Numbered from the stretch's first letter, positions 10,890 through 22,860 are shown. The stretch is 64,000 bases of DNA from Mytilus californianus (GCF_021869535.1 NW_026262690.1:68937995-69001994), one strand, 5' to 3'. Notes: generated by a model from the sequence alone, not told the origin. Made by a program: numbers and translations.

Positions 10890-11832
10890 ATGCCAAGCCT
10901 GTGTCGCTCACCTTGGTCTATGTGCATATCTAACAAAGGACACTCTCCCGCATTGTAGATGAGAATAGAATTCATGACAAAAATCTCTGTTTTGTTGATC
11001 TTGTATTACTGATCATTTAGTCTGTTTAGTTTCTCTCTATCTTTTTTAGTTTTTGCTCAAAAAACAACAGAGGGTAACAAAATCCTCATTTAAGGGCAAT
11101 CACTTCTATAAAGAGTAACAGTCTGCTAACTATATCGACAAAATTTGACTTGTAAGTAAATCTTGTCTTGCTGATCATTTTTGTGATTTAAAGTGTCTAT
11201 TTATCTATTATAATTTTTATCATATAAGGCAAAACGCAAACAAATGGTAAAAATCGTCATTAAAGGGCAAAAACCTCAAAAGGAGTCGTCCGAAACTTCC
11301 TCGAAATTGTCTTAATTGTAGATCTTGTCTTGCTGATCATTTTTTCTAATTTAAGTTTCTATCTTTTATAAACTTTAAGATATAAGGCAAAAACGCCAAA
11401 AAAATGGTAAAAATTGTCATCAAAGGGCAATAACTCTAATAAGGAGTCGACTGACGATAGACTTATTTGTAGAACTTGTCTGTCTGATAATGTTTGCATT
11501 TAAACGTTTCTCTCTATCTATCATAGTTTTCAAGATAATATGCAAAAATGAAAAAAAATATGAAAAAATTTGTCAGATTTTCTCTTTTTATAATGGTTTT
11601 CAAAATAATAGCCAAAACTTGCATTTTACCCCTATGTTCTTTTTTTAGCCATGTCGGCTATCTTGGTTCGCAGACAGGGTCATCGGACGCATTTTTAAAA
11701 CTAGATACCCCAATGATAAGGCTTGGTTAAATTTGGCCCAGTAATTTCAGAGGAGAAGATTTTTGTAAAAGTTAACGACGACGGACGACGACGACGACGG
11801 ACGCCAAGTAATGGGTCAGGTGAGCTAAAAAA
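10890..11832 (+). mobile_element. Pearl-like element, family D, copy 1
   Basis: The head contains GCTCACCT (10906-10913). About four ~160-bp tandem cores follow, with 'cttgtcttgctgatcat' near 10996, 11159, 11320 and 11475. Next come a (GAC)n tract at 11776-11803 and a tail AGGTGAGC (11818-11825) followed by TAAAAAA. The head and tail octamers are inverted complements. Non-coding. The layout resembles Helentron-associated (pearl/HINE) non-autonomous elements of bivalves. Confidence 0.7.
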
Positions 11833-12543
11833 GACTCAAAGATTTGTTGAAGTTTATGATTAGTTCGCTTGCTTTAGCTAAAAGCTTTAAATTATATAAA
11901 TTTCATATACAATGGTAAAAAGCATCCAAAACATCAATTCAGTATAGAAATAAACATACATGTCCCCATACGAAATTTAACATAACGTTTATATTGCTAT
12001 AATATTCTAACAATGATTTTCTACCTCCATAAGCCTGGAAATATCATGGCGGGTCACTTATGTGAGACAAATATGCCACAATGGATGGCGTCAGTAATAG
12101 AAAAGTGATGAATACAAATGTAGAGTTAATTTAGAACCCGTGGTTCAGCACCTCCATTGAAAACAGAAAATCTCTATCACAAAACTTAATGAGAAAAAAA
12201 GCACTGGAATATCGTATAAACTGGGAAATATATACTCCATATTCAGGTGCCCAAAGAATGTTTAAAGAATTCAATATAAAAATGGAAAAATCACAATCTG
12301 ATTCTCTTTTGTCATAAAGTTTATTTTCTATATAAGTCACAATCTGATTAAATACAGATCATGTGGCCAGCGCCTTGCTTACAAGGAGCAAAGCTGGGAC
12401 GCAGGAGTTGTATTTTGAGGTATCTGTTCCTTCTCAACCGGGTATTTGTATCTACGTTGACTCTTTTGTTAAAAAAGTTGAACCAGAAGCCAAATGTTTA
12501 TGGTGGCACGGTAGTATTTTCTGGGCCATAGGTATAATAGCCT
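11833..12543. other. No gene recognised
   Basis: AT-rich DNA with only short frames (for example 12131-12340 minus and 12363-12560 plus) that do not look like protein exons. Confidence 0.35.
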
Positions 12544-12720
12544 TTTTAGCTCACCGGTGACCGAAGGGCCCTATGTAAACATATGCCATCATTTGGCGTC
12601 CGTCGTCGTCTGTCGTAGTATTTTCTGGGCCATAGGTATAATAGCCTTTTTAGCTCACCGGTGACCGAAGGGCCCTATGTAAACATATGCCATCATTTGG
12701 CGTCGTCGTCGTCCGTCGTC
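12511..12720. repeat. 104-bp tandem duplication of the family D end
   Basis: The block starting GTAGTATTTTCTGGGCCATA at 12511 is repeated at 12615, nearly identical through 'catcatttggcgtc'. It duplicates the terminus of the adjacent reversed family D element, including its TCACCGGTGA palindrome. Confidence 0.85.
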
Positions 12721-14161
12721 GTAAACTAGTTCAAGAATCTTCTCCTCTGAAACTACTGGGCCAAATACCTTCAACTGAATGTTCCTTAGGGTATCTAGTT
12801 TATAAATTATATCCGAAGTTTTGATCCATCAACAAACATGGCCGCCATGGCTAAAAATAGAACATAGGGGTCAAATGCAGTTTTTGGCTTATATCTCAAA
12901 AACTAAAGCATTTAGAGCAAATCTGACAAGGGTAAAAATATTCTATAGGTCAAGATCTATCAGCCCTGAAACATTCAGACGAACCAAACAACCCATTGTT
13001 GGGTTGCTGCTACTAAATTGGTAAATTTAAGGAAATTTTGCAATTTTTGGTTATCTTGAATATTTTTATAGATAGAGACAAACTGTAAACAGCAATAGTG
13101 TTCAGCAGAGTAAGATCTACAAAAAACTTACTATATGACCAAAATTGTCAATTGACCCCTTAAGGAGTTATTGCCCTTTAAAGCCATTTTTCCACAATTT
13201 GTTCTTCATGTTTTCTAACATTTAAAAATCTACTCCTCTGAAACTACTGGGCCTAATACTTCTAAACTTTAACTGAATGTTCCTTAGGGTATCTAGTTTG
13301 TAAATGATATCCGAAGTTTTGATCCATCAACAAACATGGCCACCATGGCTAAAAATAGAACATAGGGGACAAAAACAGTTTTTGGCTTATATCTCAAAAA
13401 CTACAGCAGTTAGAGCAAAAGTGAAAGGTGATCTATCTGTTATGAAATTTTCAGACAAGTCCGACAACCCATTGTTGGGTTACTGTTGGAAATAGTTTAT
13501 TTTTATTAAATTTTACTGTTTTTGGTTATTTTTTTTTAATATTATAAAAAGATAGAGAGAATAAACGGCAATAAATTTCAGCTAAGTAAGATCTACAAAT
13601 TAATTAAGATGATCAAAATAGTCAATTGACCCCTTGAGGAGTTATTGCCCTTAAAACGTTTTTTTAACATTTTTTGTGAAATTTTTTTCAAAAATCTTCT
13701 TATCTGAAACTACTTGGTCAAATACTTAAAAACTTTAATTGAATGTTCCTTAGGGTATCTAGTTTATAGATTGTATTCGGGGATTTGATCCATTCAAAAA
13801 CATGGCGGCAGTTTCTAAAAATAGAACATAGCGGTCAAATGAAGTTTTTGGCTTTCATCTAAAAAACTAAAGCAGTAAGAACAAAACTGACATAGGTGAA
13901 AGTGTTAAACAGGATTTAAGATCTACCTGTCAAGTAATCTTCAGACCAATAGGACAACTTATTGTTGGGTTACTGTCCAGAAATAAATAATTTTTAGGAA
14001 ATTTTACAGTTTTGCGTTGTGTATTATCTTTAATATTATTATAGAAAGAGAGAAAGTGTAAATGACAAAATTGTTCAGCAATGTAAGATCTGCAAATAAG
14101 TCAAATTCCTGAAACTGAAATTATAGGTGAGCGATATCAGGCTCTCATGAGCCTCTTGTTA
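12544..14161 (-). mobile_element. Pearl-like element, family D, copy 2 (reversed)
   Basis: Its 3' end is at the left (TTTTTAGCTCACCGGTGA) and its 5' head is at the right (AGGTGAGC at 14125-14132, then the 'AGGCTC..GAGCCT' palindrome at 14139-14155). In between are three long cores containing 'ccttagggtatctagtt' and 'gaccccttaaggagttattg'. The apparent frames at 12821 and 13304 (HQQTWPPWLKIEHRG) are core-derived. Confidence 0.75.
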
Positions 14162-15087
14162 TAATTTTCACCACTTTCTAACACTGCCCAAAATTCTACA
14201 TACACAGTTAACTGAAGTACTTTCATTATAATATTCTGAAATTAATTTGAATATGTATGATGACCGTTTACTTTTTTGCTATCTCTATAAACCTAAGGCC
14301 ACTTGTGCTTTTAGGTCTTTTATCATGCAGTGAATACAAAATTAAAAAAAAAAATCTCAAAAATTCATTTTCACCTGTATGAAAAATAATTTCATATTTT
14401 TCTACACCTGATTCATCCCTCAGTTTGGGAAAGTATGTTCAGTAGATACTGCATTGTCCAATCACACTATTCAGATACAATGGCTCAAATTGATGAGGTC
14501 AATTGTCTTTATAGTTTGTCAGTAATCGGGAAAAGTGCTGTCAATACCGTCCATAGTGTATCGACATCGTCCAGTTAGAGACATTTTCCCAGCTTGTAAC
14601 CACTGACGTAAGCACGATCACGTGATCGTTATCTAATTAAAAACTAGTCATTCATTATGACAAGCGCTGGATTCTTTGACCAGAAAAATGCCGATTGATC
14701 AGGTTTTGACCAGCAAAATTGTACAAAACATGTTTTAAGACTAATATTTATTAATTTAATAAAAAAAAAAAAAAAAAAAATCGCGTCACGTCTCCTTTAA
14801 GTAGGGTACACAAAAGAGCAACATAAATACTACCGTATATATAGAATAACCATCCTATACTACGAAATACAAATTATACATTTTATCTTCCTATTTTTAT
14901 CTTGATAAAAAATTTGGTGGGGCAATTACCTCATTGTCTCAAGGGAAGCTATCCTCGGATTTTTCAGTATACGGATATGGATAGTAAAATGCACATTGCT
15001 CGAAGACAAACACATAATCTGTGTCAATGTTAAATCCGTTAATTATGTAATACAAATAGACAGGAAATACGAAAACAAAATTTAAAA
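14162..15087. other. No gene recognised
   Basis: AT-rich stretch with a poly-A run at 14760-14780 and no supported gene or repeat. Confidence 0.35.
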
Positions 15088-15270
15088 TGATTGATCTTTT
15101 TTTAATCTGCTAACCGAGTCCCTGTGGAGAGAATCACCGACCTTCAGCAGGACAACTGACAATCCTAGTAAATTAAGATTTGAGTCGAACGCACCTTCCA
15201 CGTGAGGGGTTCGAACTCACAACGGTGAACCAACTACTTAGACCACTCGGCCGCCGAGTAGCAATGATCC
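15088..15270 (-). repeat. tRNA-derived SINE, reversed, partial
   Basis: On the minus strand a tRNA-like head carries box A 'ggccgagtggtctaag' (near 15256-15241) and box B 'gttcgaaccc' (near 15216). It is followed by a body with 'aggattgtcagt' and 'ggtgattctctcc', shared with the SINE at 15299-15756. It is not a functional tRNA gene: no acceptor stem closes, and the SINE body follows directly. Confidence 0.7.
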
Positions 15271-15298
15271 TATATATATTTCCTTTCATTTTGCCGGG

Positions 15299-15756
15299 AG
15301 GCCTCAGTGACCCAGTGATCTAAGGAGTCGAACTACTGTAACACTAGCCTGTCAACACTGAGGTTGTCAGTTCGAATCCGGCACATGTTTAGCAGGTACA
15401 GTCAACTCCAATCTTAATTGACAAGACATTCTGGAGATGTACAGAATAAAGCAATAAAACACGCCCTAGGATTGTCAGTTTTCCTAACGAAGTTAGGTGG
15501 TTCTCTCCGGGTACTCTGGATCTCTCCACCAATGATAAGTGGCGGATCCAGAAATTTTCATAAGTGGGGGACCACTGACTGCCTAATAGGGGGCCCGCTC
15601 CAGTCATGCTTCAGTGATTCCCTATATAATCAACCAAATTTTTCCAACAAAAGGGGGGGGCCCGGCCCCCTCCCCCTAAATCCGCCTCTGACTAACCGCC
15701 ACGAAATATCAAAATAGTGCTGAAAGTGGATTTAAAACACCAATCAATCAATCAAC
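15299..15756 (+). repeat. tRNA-derived SINE interrupted by a MITE
   Basis: tRNA-like head with box A-like 'tcagtgacccagtgatctaa' and box B 'gttcgaatcc' at 15371-15380. A central body follows ('ggtggttctctccgggtact'), and after an interruption the 3' part 'ctgaaagtggatttaaaaca' with the (CAAT)n tail at 15743-15756. The interruption at 15538-15689 is a separate inverted-repeat element. RNA polymerase III SINE, mobilised in trans by a LINE. Confidence 0.75.
15538..15689. mobile_element. MITE with GTGGCGGATCCA ends, inside a SINE
   Basis: Left end AGTGGCGGATCCA; right end TAAATCCGCCTCT, an imperfect inverted complement. The interior has runs of G and C ('gtgggggacc', 'gggggcccg'). It splits the SINE body from the SINE tail, so it inserted after the SINE. 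A related copy lies at 16480-16626. Confidence 0.7.
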
Positions 15757-16235
15757 CCATTTTGCCTGTTGTTTAAGACGCCCGGATTATTCACCGAGTC
15801 TTAAATTCGAAACATTTTCATGGAGAAATGGCTTGAATTTGTAAATATTTTGGACAAATTCAAAACGCGGCTTATTTTTGTATTTGAAAACTGGTTATCC
15901 TTGTCAATTAAGAATGGAATACGACGATCTCCCTATTTCAGTTGACAGGCACGTGTTCACAGAGTGATCTAAACATGTACCTACATCTTAACTATTTATT
16001 TAGTGTTTTCATTCTTTTCTTTAAACCAACGATTGTTTGGTTTTTGCTAAACTTTCAGTGGTTAATATTACATGAATATCAACACGAAAATAGTTTTCTG
16101 TTATTTGAATACTCTTTCACAAGATGGACTTTTCATGTGTTGGTTACATTTTAGCAGAACTCCGGAAGAAATGTTATTCTACATGAAAACGTGTGCGTGC
16201 GTTAAATATTCGTCTTGTGACTTCTGTCTTCTGAC
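15757..16235. other. No gene recognised
   Basis: AT-rich. The open frame at 15942-16154 is composed of hydrophobic low-complexity residues and is not supported as a gene. Confidence 0.35.
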
Positions 16236-16365
16236 TTATAAACTGGTCGTTGAAGGCCGTTCAGTCCCCCTGTAGTACCTTACATCCCCGATATTTGGTC
16301 TCTGGTGGATAGTTGTCAGTTATGCCACATTCTCTTATATTTATAAAGATATTTATCATGTTTAT
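16236..16365 (-). repeat. Dispersed bivalve-type repeat fragment, reversed
   Basis: Contains 'ggccgttcagtccccctgta' and 'tctggtggatagttgtc', the reverse complement of the family seen forward at 18360-18560 ('gacaactatccaccaaag'-type motif). Confidence 0.55.
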
Positions 16366-16479
16366 TGAGGTGGTAAATTTTCATCCGCAGGAGTAAATGT
16401 ACTTTACATGAAGGTGCTGAATGACATTTTCTTTGATTTCGACAGCTTGCAACCGATGTAAAATTGCAGATGTTTTTCC

Positions 16480-16626
16480 AGTGGCGGATCCAAAAGGGGG
16501 GGGGGGGGTTCCGGGAGTTGGAACCCCCTTTTTTGACGATAAATGCTTTTGAATGGGGACATATGGTTGGAACCCCCCTATATCCTGGGTTGGAACCCCC
16601 TTTTAAAAATGTCTGGATCCGCCCCC
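16480..16626. mobile_element. MITE with GTGGCGGATCCA ends, copy 2
   Basis: AGTGGCGGATCCA at the left and TCTGGATCCGCCCC at the right are inverted complements. The interior has three 'ttggaaccccc' blocks and a 13-base G run at 16496-16508. Same family as 15538-15689; a third, headless remnant ('agtggcggaaccag') is at 36682. Confidence 0.75.
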
Positions 16627-17850
16627 GTTTTCCTAAAGTGATTTTTATCGGGTGTTTTTTTTTAATACCTTTTGTTATTCTGTTGACAGGAATGAAAGGG
16701 TTTTATATTTCAACAAATAGTATTTCCCTGCAAATAAGTCATGTGCATGTCCCCCCCCCAAAAAAGAGAGGCGGAAGATACTAAAGTGACATTTACACCC
16801 ATTAGTCGAAGAAAAAATGACAAAGCCGTGACAGAATCGAAGTGATGGATATACTCATGAAAAGATTGGAAGAGTAGTTGAATAATTTCAAACTATATTT
16901 AGGTATTATGTGGACAAAAAAGAACATCAATATAACAGCACTATTACTGACAGTTGCATTGACTGCAGGTTTTTCGAAGGATAAGCATTTTTTCAATAGA
17001 TAAAATATGCTAAATGTGAATCAATGATAGCGGGTCCCTTAATTGGTACAACAATTTTGTTAAAATTGCAATTTCATATCTTAACCAAATTTTCCCTATT
17101 ACATGTTTCACCTTTTACATTTTATCTTTAGAAACAGAAGAAATTTCCAAATAAAGATTCTTCTAATAAAGTTTATCAATTATCCTTGTAGAACATGGAT
17201 ACAACAGATAGACTTGCAACTAAGATCTTTATTGTCTCCAAAAATTAATCTAAAAAGGTTGTTTAGCCGGGGGCATTTTGTAAATTGAAACATAGGATTG
17301 GTTTTTTTTAGTCCTCTAAGAATTCCTTACTAATTTTTAAAATAATTATCATGATTATATTACACTGAAGATTAAAAGTTGTACAGTGTATTTTAATTTA
17401 ATTCATAATTTATTCCGATAAAAGCATTGAAAATGTACTTTTTCAACAGAAAGAAATTGAAATGGGGATTCATTCTTAATTGCAAAAATACACTTCCTGT
17501 ATTCAATACTTGAATACCATTTTGTATGTGCAGATTTCATATTTTGTCTTTTCTTTTGAATAAAAAGATCTTGTTAATCCTTAATGATTTATCTTTCAGA
17601 CATTATTTATAGAATCACTTTATGTAGTGTAGCTCAAAAGTTAGATGCTACAATTCCCTTTCTTTTATTTCTTTCTTACTAATTTATGTTTACTGAAAAC
17701 TGCCAGTATACGGACTTCCTTTTGCCTATTATTAAATTGTTAACAGTGAGCGATTCATGCTCTTACAAGCTTCTTGTTAAATGTTTAAAAAATAAACTTA
17801 TCGACATTGACACAAGTGTCTCAATTTACGGAACTCTCATTGATTGTGAT
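16627..17850. other. No gene recognised
   Basis: AT-rich sequence; frames such as 17103-17288 and 17686-17907 are not protein-like. No RNA gene seen. Confidence 0.35.
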
Positions 17851-18818
17851 ATCATCTACCGGTGCTTTGCATTTGCGCCAATTGGCATTTCATTTGCGCC
17901 AAAATAATCTTTCATTTGCGCCACAAACCATATTTCATATGCGCCAAAATAAAACATTTTATTTGCGCCAATAATACAAGTAAATACAGGTAAATAGTAT
18001 AAAAAATAGTTTACTCAAAGGCTCAAAATAGACTTTTAATACTAACTTTAAGGATGTAGTTAGGTGAAATTAAAAGAATGTAGAATTCAGAATTGATACT
18101 ACAAGTCAGAAGAGCATTAGTAAAGGAACAAAATAAGCTAAAAATATTGATAGGTTATGGAACTCCTTTTTGCAATATTTGATTTTTTTTAAATGGCGGG
18201 AAAAGGCTGACTCAAACTTTTACCTTATATCTTAAAGAAAGCACTGTACACTGGAGTAAAACCAAAAGTTTGTCCTGACACAAGACTTGTAAGCAACGGC
18301 TCGGATGTACACATGTACACTGAATAACCTATATGACTTATTTCCTCTATATAAAACTAAGGAGGTGTGGTTTGATTGCCAATGAAACAACTATCCACCA
18401 AAGTCCAAATGTTGATGAAAGCAATTATAGGCAACAGTACGGCCTTCAAAAATGAGAATACCCCATACCGTATAGTCGGCTACATACAACCCCGACATGA
18501 AAAATATGAAACAATCAATTGAGAAAACTAACGGCCTGTTTGTCTCAGAATTGACAATGTCCATCTTGACACCTCAAGCATGTGAACACTATATAATTGT
18601 GCTAGGAGACTCTCAGTTTTATATTAGAAATGAGTATGAACTTACTTAGTTACCCAGGGTGAATACTCTAAAAAAAATTCTTATTCACGATGTAGCAATG
18701 TAGCAATTAATATTTTAAACTGTTCCGTTATATGTTACCTGTAAAATGGCGCAAATGTAGTTTTTATTTTTTTTGGCGCAAATGAAAGATTGCAAATACA
18801 ATGCGCCCATCATCTACC
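17851..18818. mobile_element. Non-autonomous DNA transposon with 10-bp target duplication
   Basis: ATCATCTACC occurs at 17851-17860 and again at 18809-18818, flanking a 948-bp element (17861-18808). The left end is GGTGCTTTGCATTTGCGCCA; the right end read in complement is GGGCGCATTGTATTTGC. Five copies of AT(T/A)TGCGCC sit within the first ~110 bp and two inverted copies near the right end. There is no transposase. The 8-10-bp duplication suggests a hAT- or Mutator-like origin. A forward copy of a dispersed repeat is embedded at 18360-18560. Confidence 0.8.
18360..18560 (+). repeat. Dispersed bivalve-type repeat fragment
   Basis: Contains 'gaaacaactatccaccaaag', 'gcaattataggcaac' and 'ccccgacatgaaaaatatga'. 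Related sequence is tandemly duplicated at 20895-21440 and inverted at 16236-16365. Confidence 0.6.
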
Positions 18819-19083
18819 TTAAATATTATGTTATGCTGACGCTCGAGATAAAATGCTAATATAACGGCCTAGGCCATGTGAAAATTTCCAACAAATATAT
18901 GGCTTGCATGAATTATTTCTTAATTAATATATATGCAACAAACAATCATTCCATGTATCAGTCAATATATTGTATCGTCAAATTATGGAAACCCTCAGCT
19001 GTCATATATTAGAGATTTACAAAACGTTATGCTGAAGCTTAAAATGTAAAGTTAAGACAGCGTGATGTTGAATTTAAACATTT
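18819..19083. other. No gene recognised
   Basis: Short AT-rich spacer. Confidence 0.3.
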
Positions 19084-19565
19084 AACAAGAGGCTTCTAAG
19101 ATCCTGAATCGCTCACCTGTTAAAAATTCAAATAATAGGCAAAAGCTCAAAAGTAACTGAAAAATTGTCTTTAAAGGACAATTACTACTATAAGGGGTAA
19201 GCCAATGGTTTCTGTCATATTTGCATTCTAATCGATCTTGTATGCTAATATTTTTGCTGTTAACAATTTCTACCTAGCTATTATATTTTTCTAGATAAGA
19301 AGAAAAAACTTTTAAAAAAAATAGTTAAAAAAAATTCTTTTAAGGGCAATAACTCCTATAAGGAGTCATCTGGTGGTTACGGTCATATATCAGCATTTTT
19401 CTAAATCTTGTATAGCTGATCATTTTTTATGTTCACAGTTTCTACCTATCTATTATAGTTTTCAAGATTGTAGGCAAACACTCAAAAATTAGTGAAAATC
19501 ATCTTTTAAGGGCAATAACTCCTATATGGAGTCATCCAATGATTCAAATATAGGTAAACAAAGGT
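19084..19565 (+). repeat. Pearl-like repeat, family D, copy 3 (truncated)
   Basis: The head 'aacaagaggcttctaag..gaatcgctcacct' is followed by about three cores ('ggcaataactcctataagga'-type). The element ends within a core; no tail hairpin or A-rich end is present. Confidence 0.7.
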
Positions 19566-19800
19566 AAGTTTTTTTTAAATTTGATGTTTTTTTTAACAAA
19601 TCCATCAATGTAAAAACTTTACAGAAGTATTCATGACTTCATAATGGGACCAATATTGTTGCAAATCTCTTTTATGTACTAGTTCTATTGTGATTATCAG
19701 AAGAAACACTTTCATCTCAGACCCAGTGGCCTTTGTTATGCAACAATTTTCCTTTCGACTTTCACTGCACTGACTTTTACTTCCATGTTCAAATAGGTTT

Positions 19801-19846
19801 AACCATGGAAGTATTATATTGACGTCAATATAATACTTCCATGGTT
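19801..19846. repeat. Perfect 46-bp palindrome
   Basis: Perfect inverted symmetry centred on GACGTC (19821-19826), with arms AACCATGGAAGTATTATATT. A diverged copy is at 7626-7664, so this is a repeated foldback element rather than chance. Confidence 0.95.
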
Positions 19847-20734
19847 TAACCAACAAGTTCACTGATAAAGGTTTCTTCAATAAATAATCTTAAACAAACA
19901 AAAAGTTTGAAACTATTGATGTCAGAGATCAATTATGTTTCAGTTGAAAGGTGCAATGATAAACATCACAATCATGTCATTCGTTTCGTACATCGTCTGA
20001 GAATCCCAGTGGTTTTCGCACGAAAAGTCTTATATTGGCAAATTTGTTAAAATGTTTCTATTTCCATCTGTCACGCGGTAGGTATAGTGTCCGGAGATCG
20101 TGTTTTTTCGAGTGAATTGGTCCACTTTTTCGATTGTAGATCAGGGTTTTTCGAGTGAATTTACATGCGATCAATCGATTTACTGCTATTTTGCGAGTAT
20201 AATAGTTTTATTCGTGACTGTTCATCTTATTCTGCATGCTATACATGTTTTGAACACAAACGACACAGAATTTCCTTTTAGTTCACTTATGATATAGTGT
20301 TTTATATTGTCCGTGTTTTTTCGAGAACAACATTAAAACGTCCGGGTTTTTCAACAAATGGTCCGGGTTTTTTGAAGAAAATGTGAATAAGAAAGAAGAC
20401 ATTCTTTGGCTTAAAAACTGACTTTTTCTAGTTTGTAACTGTAATTTAGCGAAGGACAATATTATATATTCTTAATAAGCTACAAAAACAGATTACTATA
20501 TATATATATATGTTGATCAAATTTAACCATTTTCAATTTAATGATAACTTTCTGTTCTGAAATATTTTACCATAACCCTGCAGTATTATGATATCATAAG
20601 AAATCGATGGGTCATTTTTAAAAACGGTCTTAAGAACAAAGTACAGGGACTCATAATCTTTTTAATTTCATTGCATGCTACCTTTGTTTTTACAGTCAAT
20701 AATTACATTTTATGATTGATATATATATTACGGC

Positions 20735-20870
20735 GTTTTTGGTTTCCGCATTTTGGCACTACGTTTCCGCATTAAATTTCCTACGTTTCCGCATTTTTAT
20801 AGTACTCTTTTCCGCATTGTTTTTACATTGATTTTGTTAAAGGTTATTTACGTTTCCGCATTTTAATTTT
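20735..20870 (+). repeat. Cluster of five TTTCCGCATT motifs
   Basis: Five copies of (G/T)TTTCCGCATT, all in the same orientation, within ~135 bp inside the 20072-22257 element. Possibly the subterminal region of another, nested transposon. Confidence 0.7.
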
Positions 20871-20894
20871 TTATTAATGTATGCCTCTTCCGTT

Positions 20895-21440
20895 TGTCAA
20901 ATGGTTTCCCTCTTATTTGACACAAGTGTAAATTGATTGATTGTTTGTTGCTAAAGGACAAATATTTCATGCATGTTCAGGAAAACACAAGTTTAAAAGT
21001 CAGGTTTATACTATAAAAACGAAGAGTTGTTATCCATCGGAGTTCAAATCAGTGTGAAGTGGATGTAAGCAATTATAGGCAACCTCAAAGCCTTCAACAA
21101 TGACAAAACCCGATACTGTAAAGTCGTCTAGAAAAGGCCCGACATGAAAAGTGTGAAACAATTGTCAAATGGTTTCCCTCTTATTTAACACAAGTGTAAA
21201 TTGATTGATTGTTTGTTGCTATTTTTTTATGCCCAGTGACTAATATTTCATGCATGTTCAGGCAAACACGAGTTTAAAAGTCAGGTTTATAATATAAAAA
21301 CGAAGAGTTGTGATCCACCGGAGTTCAAATCAGTGTGAAGTGGATGTAAGCAATTATAGGCAACTTTAAGGCCTTAAACAATGACAAAACCTGATACTGT
21401 AAAGTCGTCTAGAAAAGGCCTGACATGAAAAGTGTGAAAA
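20895..21440. repeat. 268-bp tandem duplication
   Basis: TGTCAAATGGTTTCCCTC at 20895 recurs at 21163. The following ~268 bp, including 'ttgattgattgtttgttgct' and 'gtcgtctagaaaaggcc', are repeated with ~90% identity. They belong to the dispersed family at 18360-18560. Confidence 0.8.
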
Positions 21441-22257
21441 AATTCAAACGAAAAAACTATATTACAGTGACTGACGAAAAAACATAGGAGCAAGAAAACT
21501 ATGGAAAAGGAGTAAACATTCAGAAAATTTAATATAAACCCAAATGTTCTACTAAAAGAGTCCCCCCCCCTCCCCCAATAGAAAAACTTTAAAATACAAT
21601 AACATTTGAATTGAATGGAATATCCAATAAAACATGAAAACAACACTTTATAATTTTATGCTTTATGACCAAAACTTGAAATCCATATCGGTACACTAAC
21701 ATGAAGATTTCTAAATGCAAATGAACAATGACTTTTTATGAAATGTACGTGTTAATACAGCATTATCTAACTGGTTTTGCATTGCTTTGTGCTTTGAAAA
21801 GTACTTTATTTGAACTTTTTAATTTTTTTTAAACGTAAATGCACTTACATGGTACATTTTAAGCCATGTGAATTTTGTTTTTTTCACTCGATAAAACAAG
21901 GACACACTCGAAAAAACAAGGACATATACAAATGAATTTACTCTCCAAAATGTACTTTTCAATGCAAAATCAAGAATTTTTGTAAAGTGTCATTCCAAAG
22001 CATTTTAAGGCTAAATTAAACGTTTTTAAAACAAAATAATGTAGGGTTGATAACATCTTTTTATCAAAAATACTAATTTACCTTCTATGATCTTGTATAT
22101 AAGGTTCTAGCATATTTTTTCACGTTTTATCAGAAAGGAAGTCTGTTTGTTTATATTTTTGATCATAATCACTCGAAAAAAGTGGTCACACTCGAAAAAA
22201 CCCGATCAAATCACTCGAAAAACCACGATCCCAGCCGGACACTATACCTACCGTGTG

Positions 22258-22860
22258 TCATATCTTCTGTTCTCGTCCAAATCATTTAAATTGGCTGCCG
22301 CTGTCACGTCATTATCATTGAAATAATTCTGAACTTTTTGACCATCACTCCAAACAAAATCCACCATTTTGCTACTTGTTTATAAAAATTTTCCTTTTTC
22401 GGTTTTATTGCTTATGCATGTAGCTGATTTAAAATCAAGAGAAACTCGAAAAAATACATTGAGTTTTTAACAATCTAAATCCATACAAGTTGTGTAGCAG
22501 GCTAATGGTTAATATAATAATTTATGAAGTTAGGATACCTGAATTATGCATTATGTTCCTCTGCAGGTGTCAGTATAATGGAAATATTTTAGTTATAGCA
22601 GTAAAATTGTTAAAAGGGTAAAATTGAAGAAAAAAAAAGAAAATTAGGAAGGGACAGGTAGCAAGATTACTCAAAGTAAAAGGCAATGAATAATTCTATC
22701 TTTTCTATATATCAAACATCTAATATATACTTTTGTGTATTCAATAATGAGGTCTAGTATTTGTGTATTGAAATGTATAATGAAGGGTCTGTTTAATTAT
22801 GTAAGACTGAAGTTGATTAGTAATTTGGTCAATATGATTGACAATCTTTCCAAACACAGC
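22258..22860. other. No gene recognised
   Basis: AT-rich DNA with no supported feature. Confidence 0.3.

Larger units (their letters stand above)
20072..22257. mobile_element. ~2.2-kb TIR element with CGAGTG subterminal motifs
   Basis: The ends GCGGTAGGTATAGTGTCCGG (left) and CCGGACACTATACCTACCGT (right) are inverted complements, and the similarity continues inward for ~100 bp. 'tttttcgagtga' motifs lie at the left end and 'cactcgaaaaa' motifs at the right end (21886, 21906, 22171, 22188, 22211). There is no transposase frame. No clean target duplication was found (TGTCA on both sides is possible). The interior contains a TTCCGCATT motif cluster and a 268-bp tandem duplication. Confidence 0.75.

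Noticed and set aside
12821..13495. Repeated peptide HQQTWPPWLKIEHRG in two frames
   Set aside because: Derived from family D tandem cores; the same text occurs wherever the core occurs.
15185..15265. Possible tRNA gene on the minus strand
   Set aside because: Box A and B are present, but there is no closing acceptor stem and a SINE body follows; called as a SINE.
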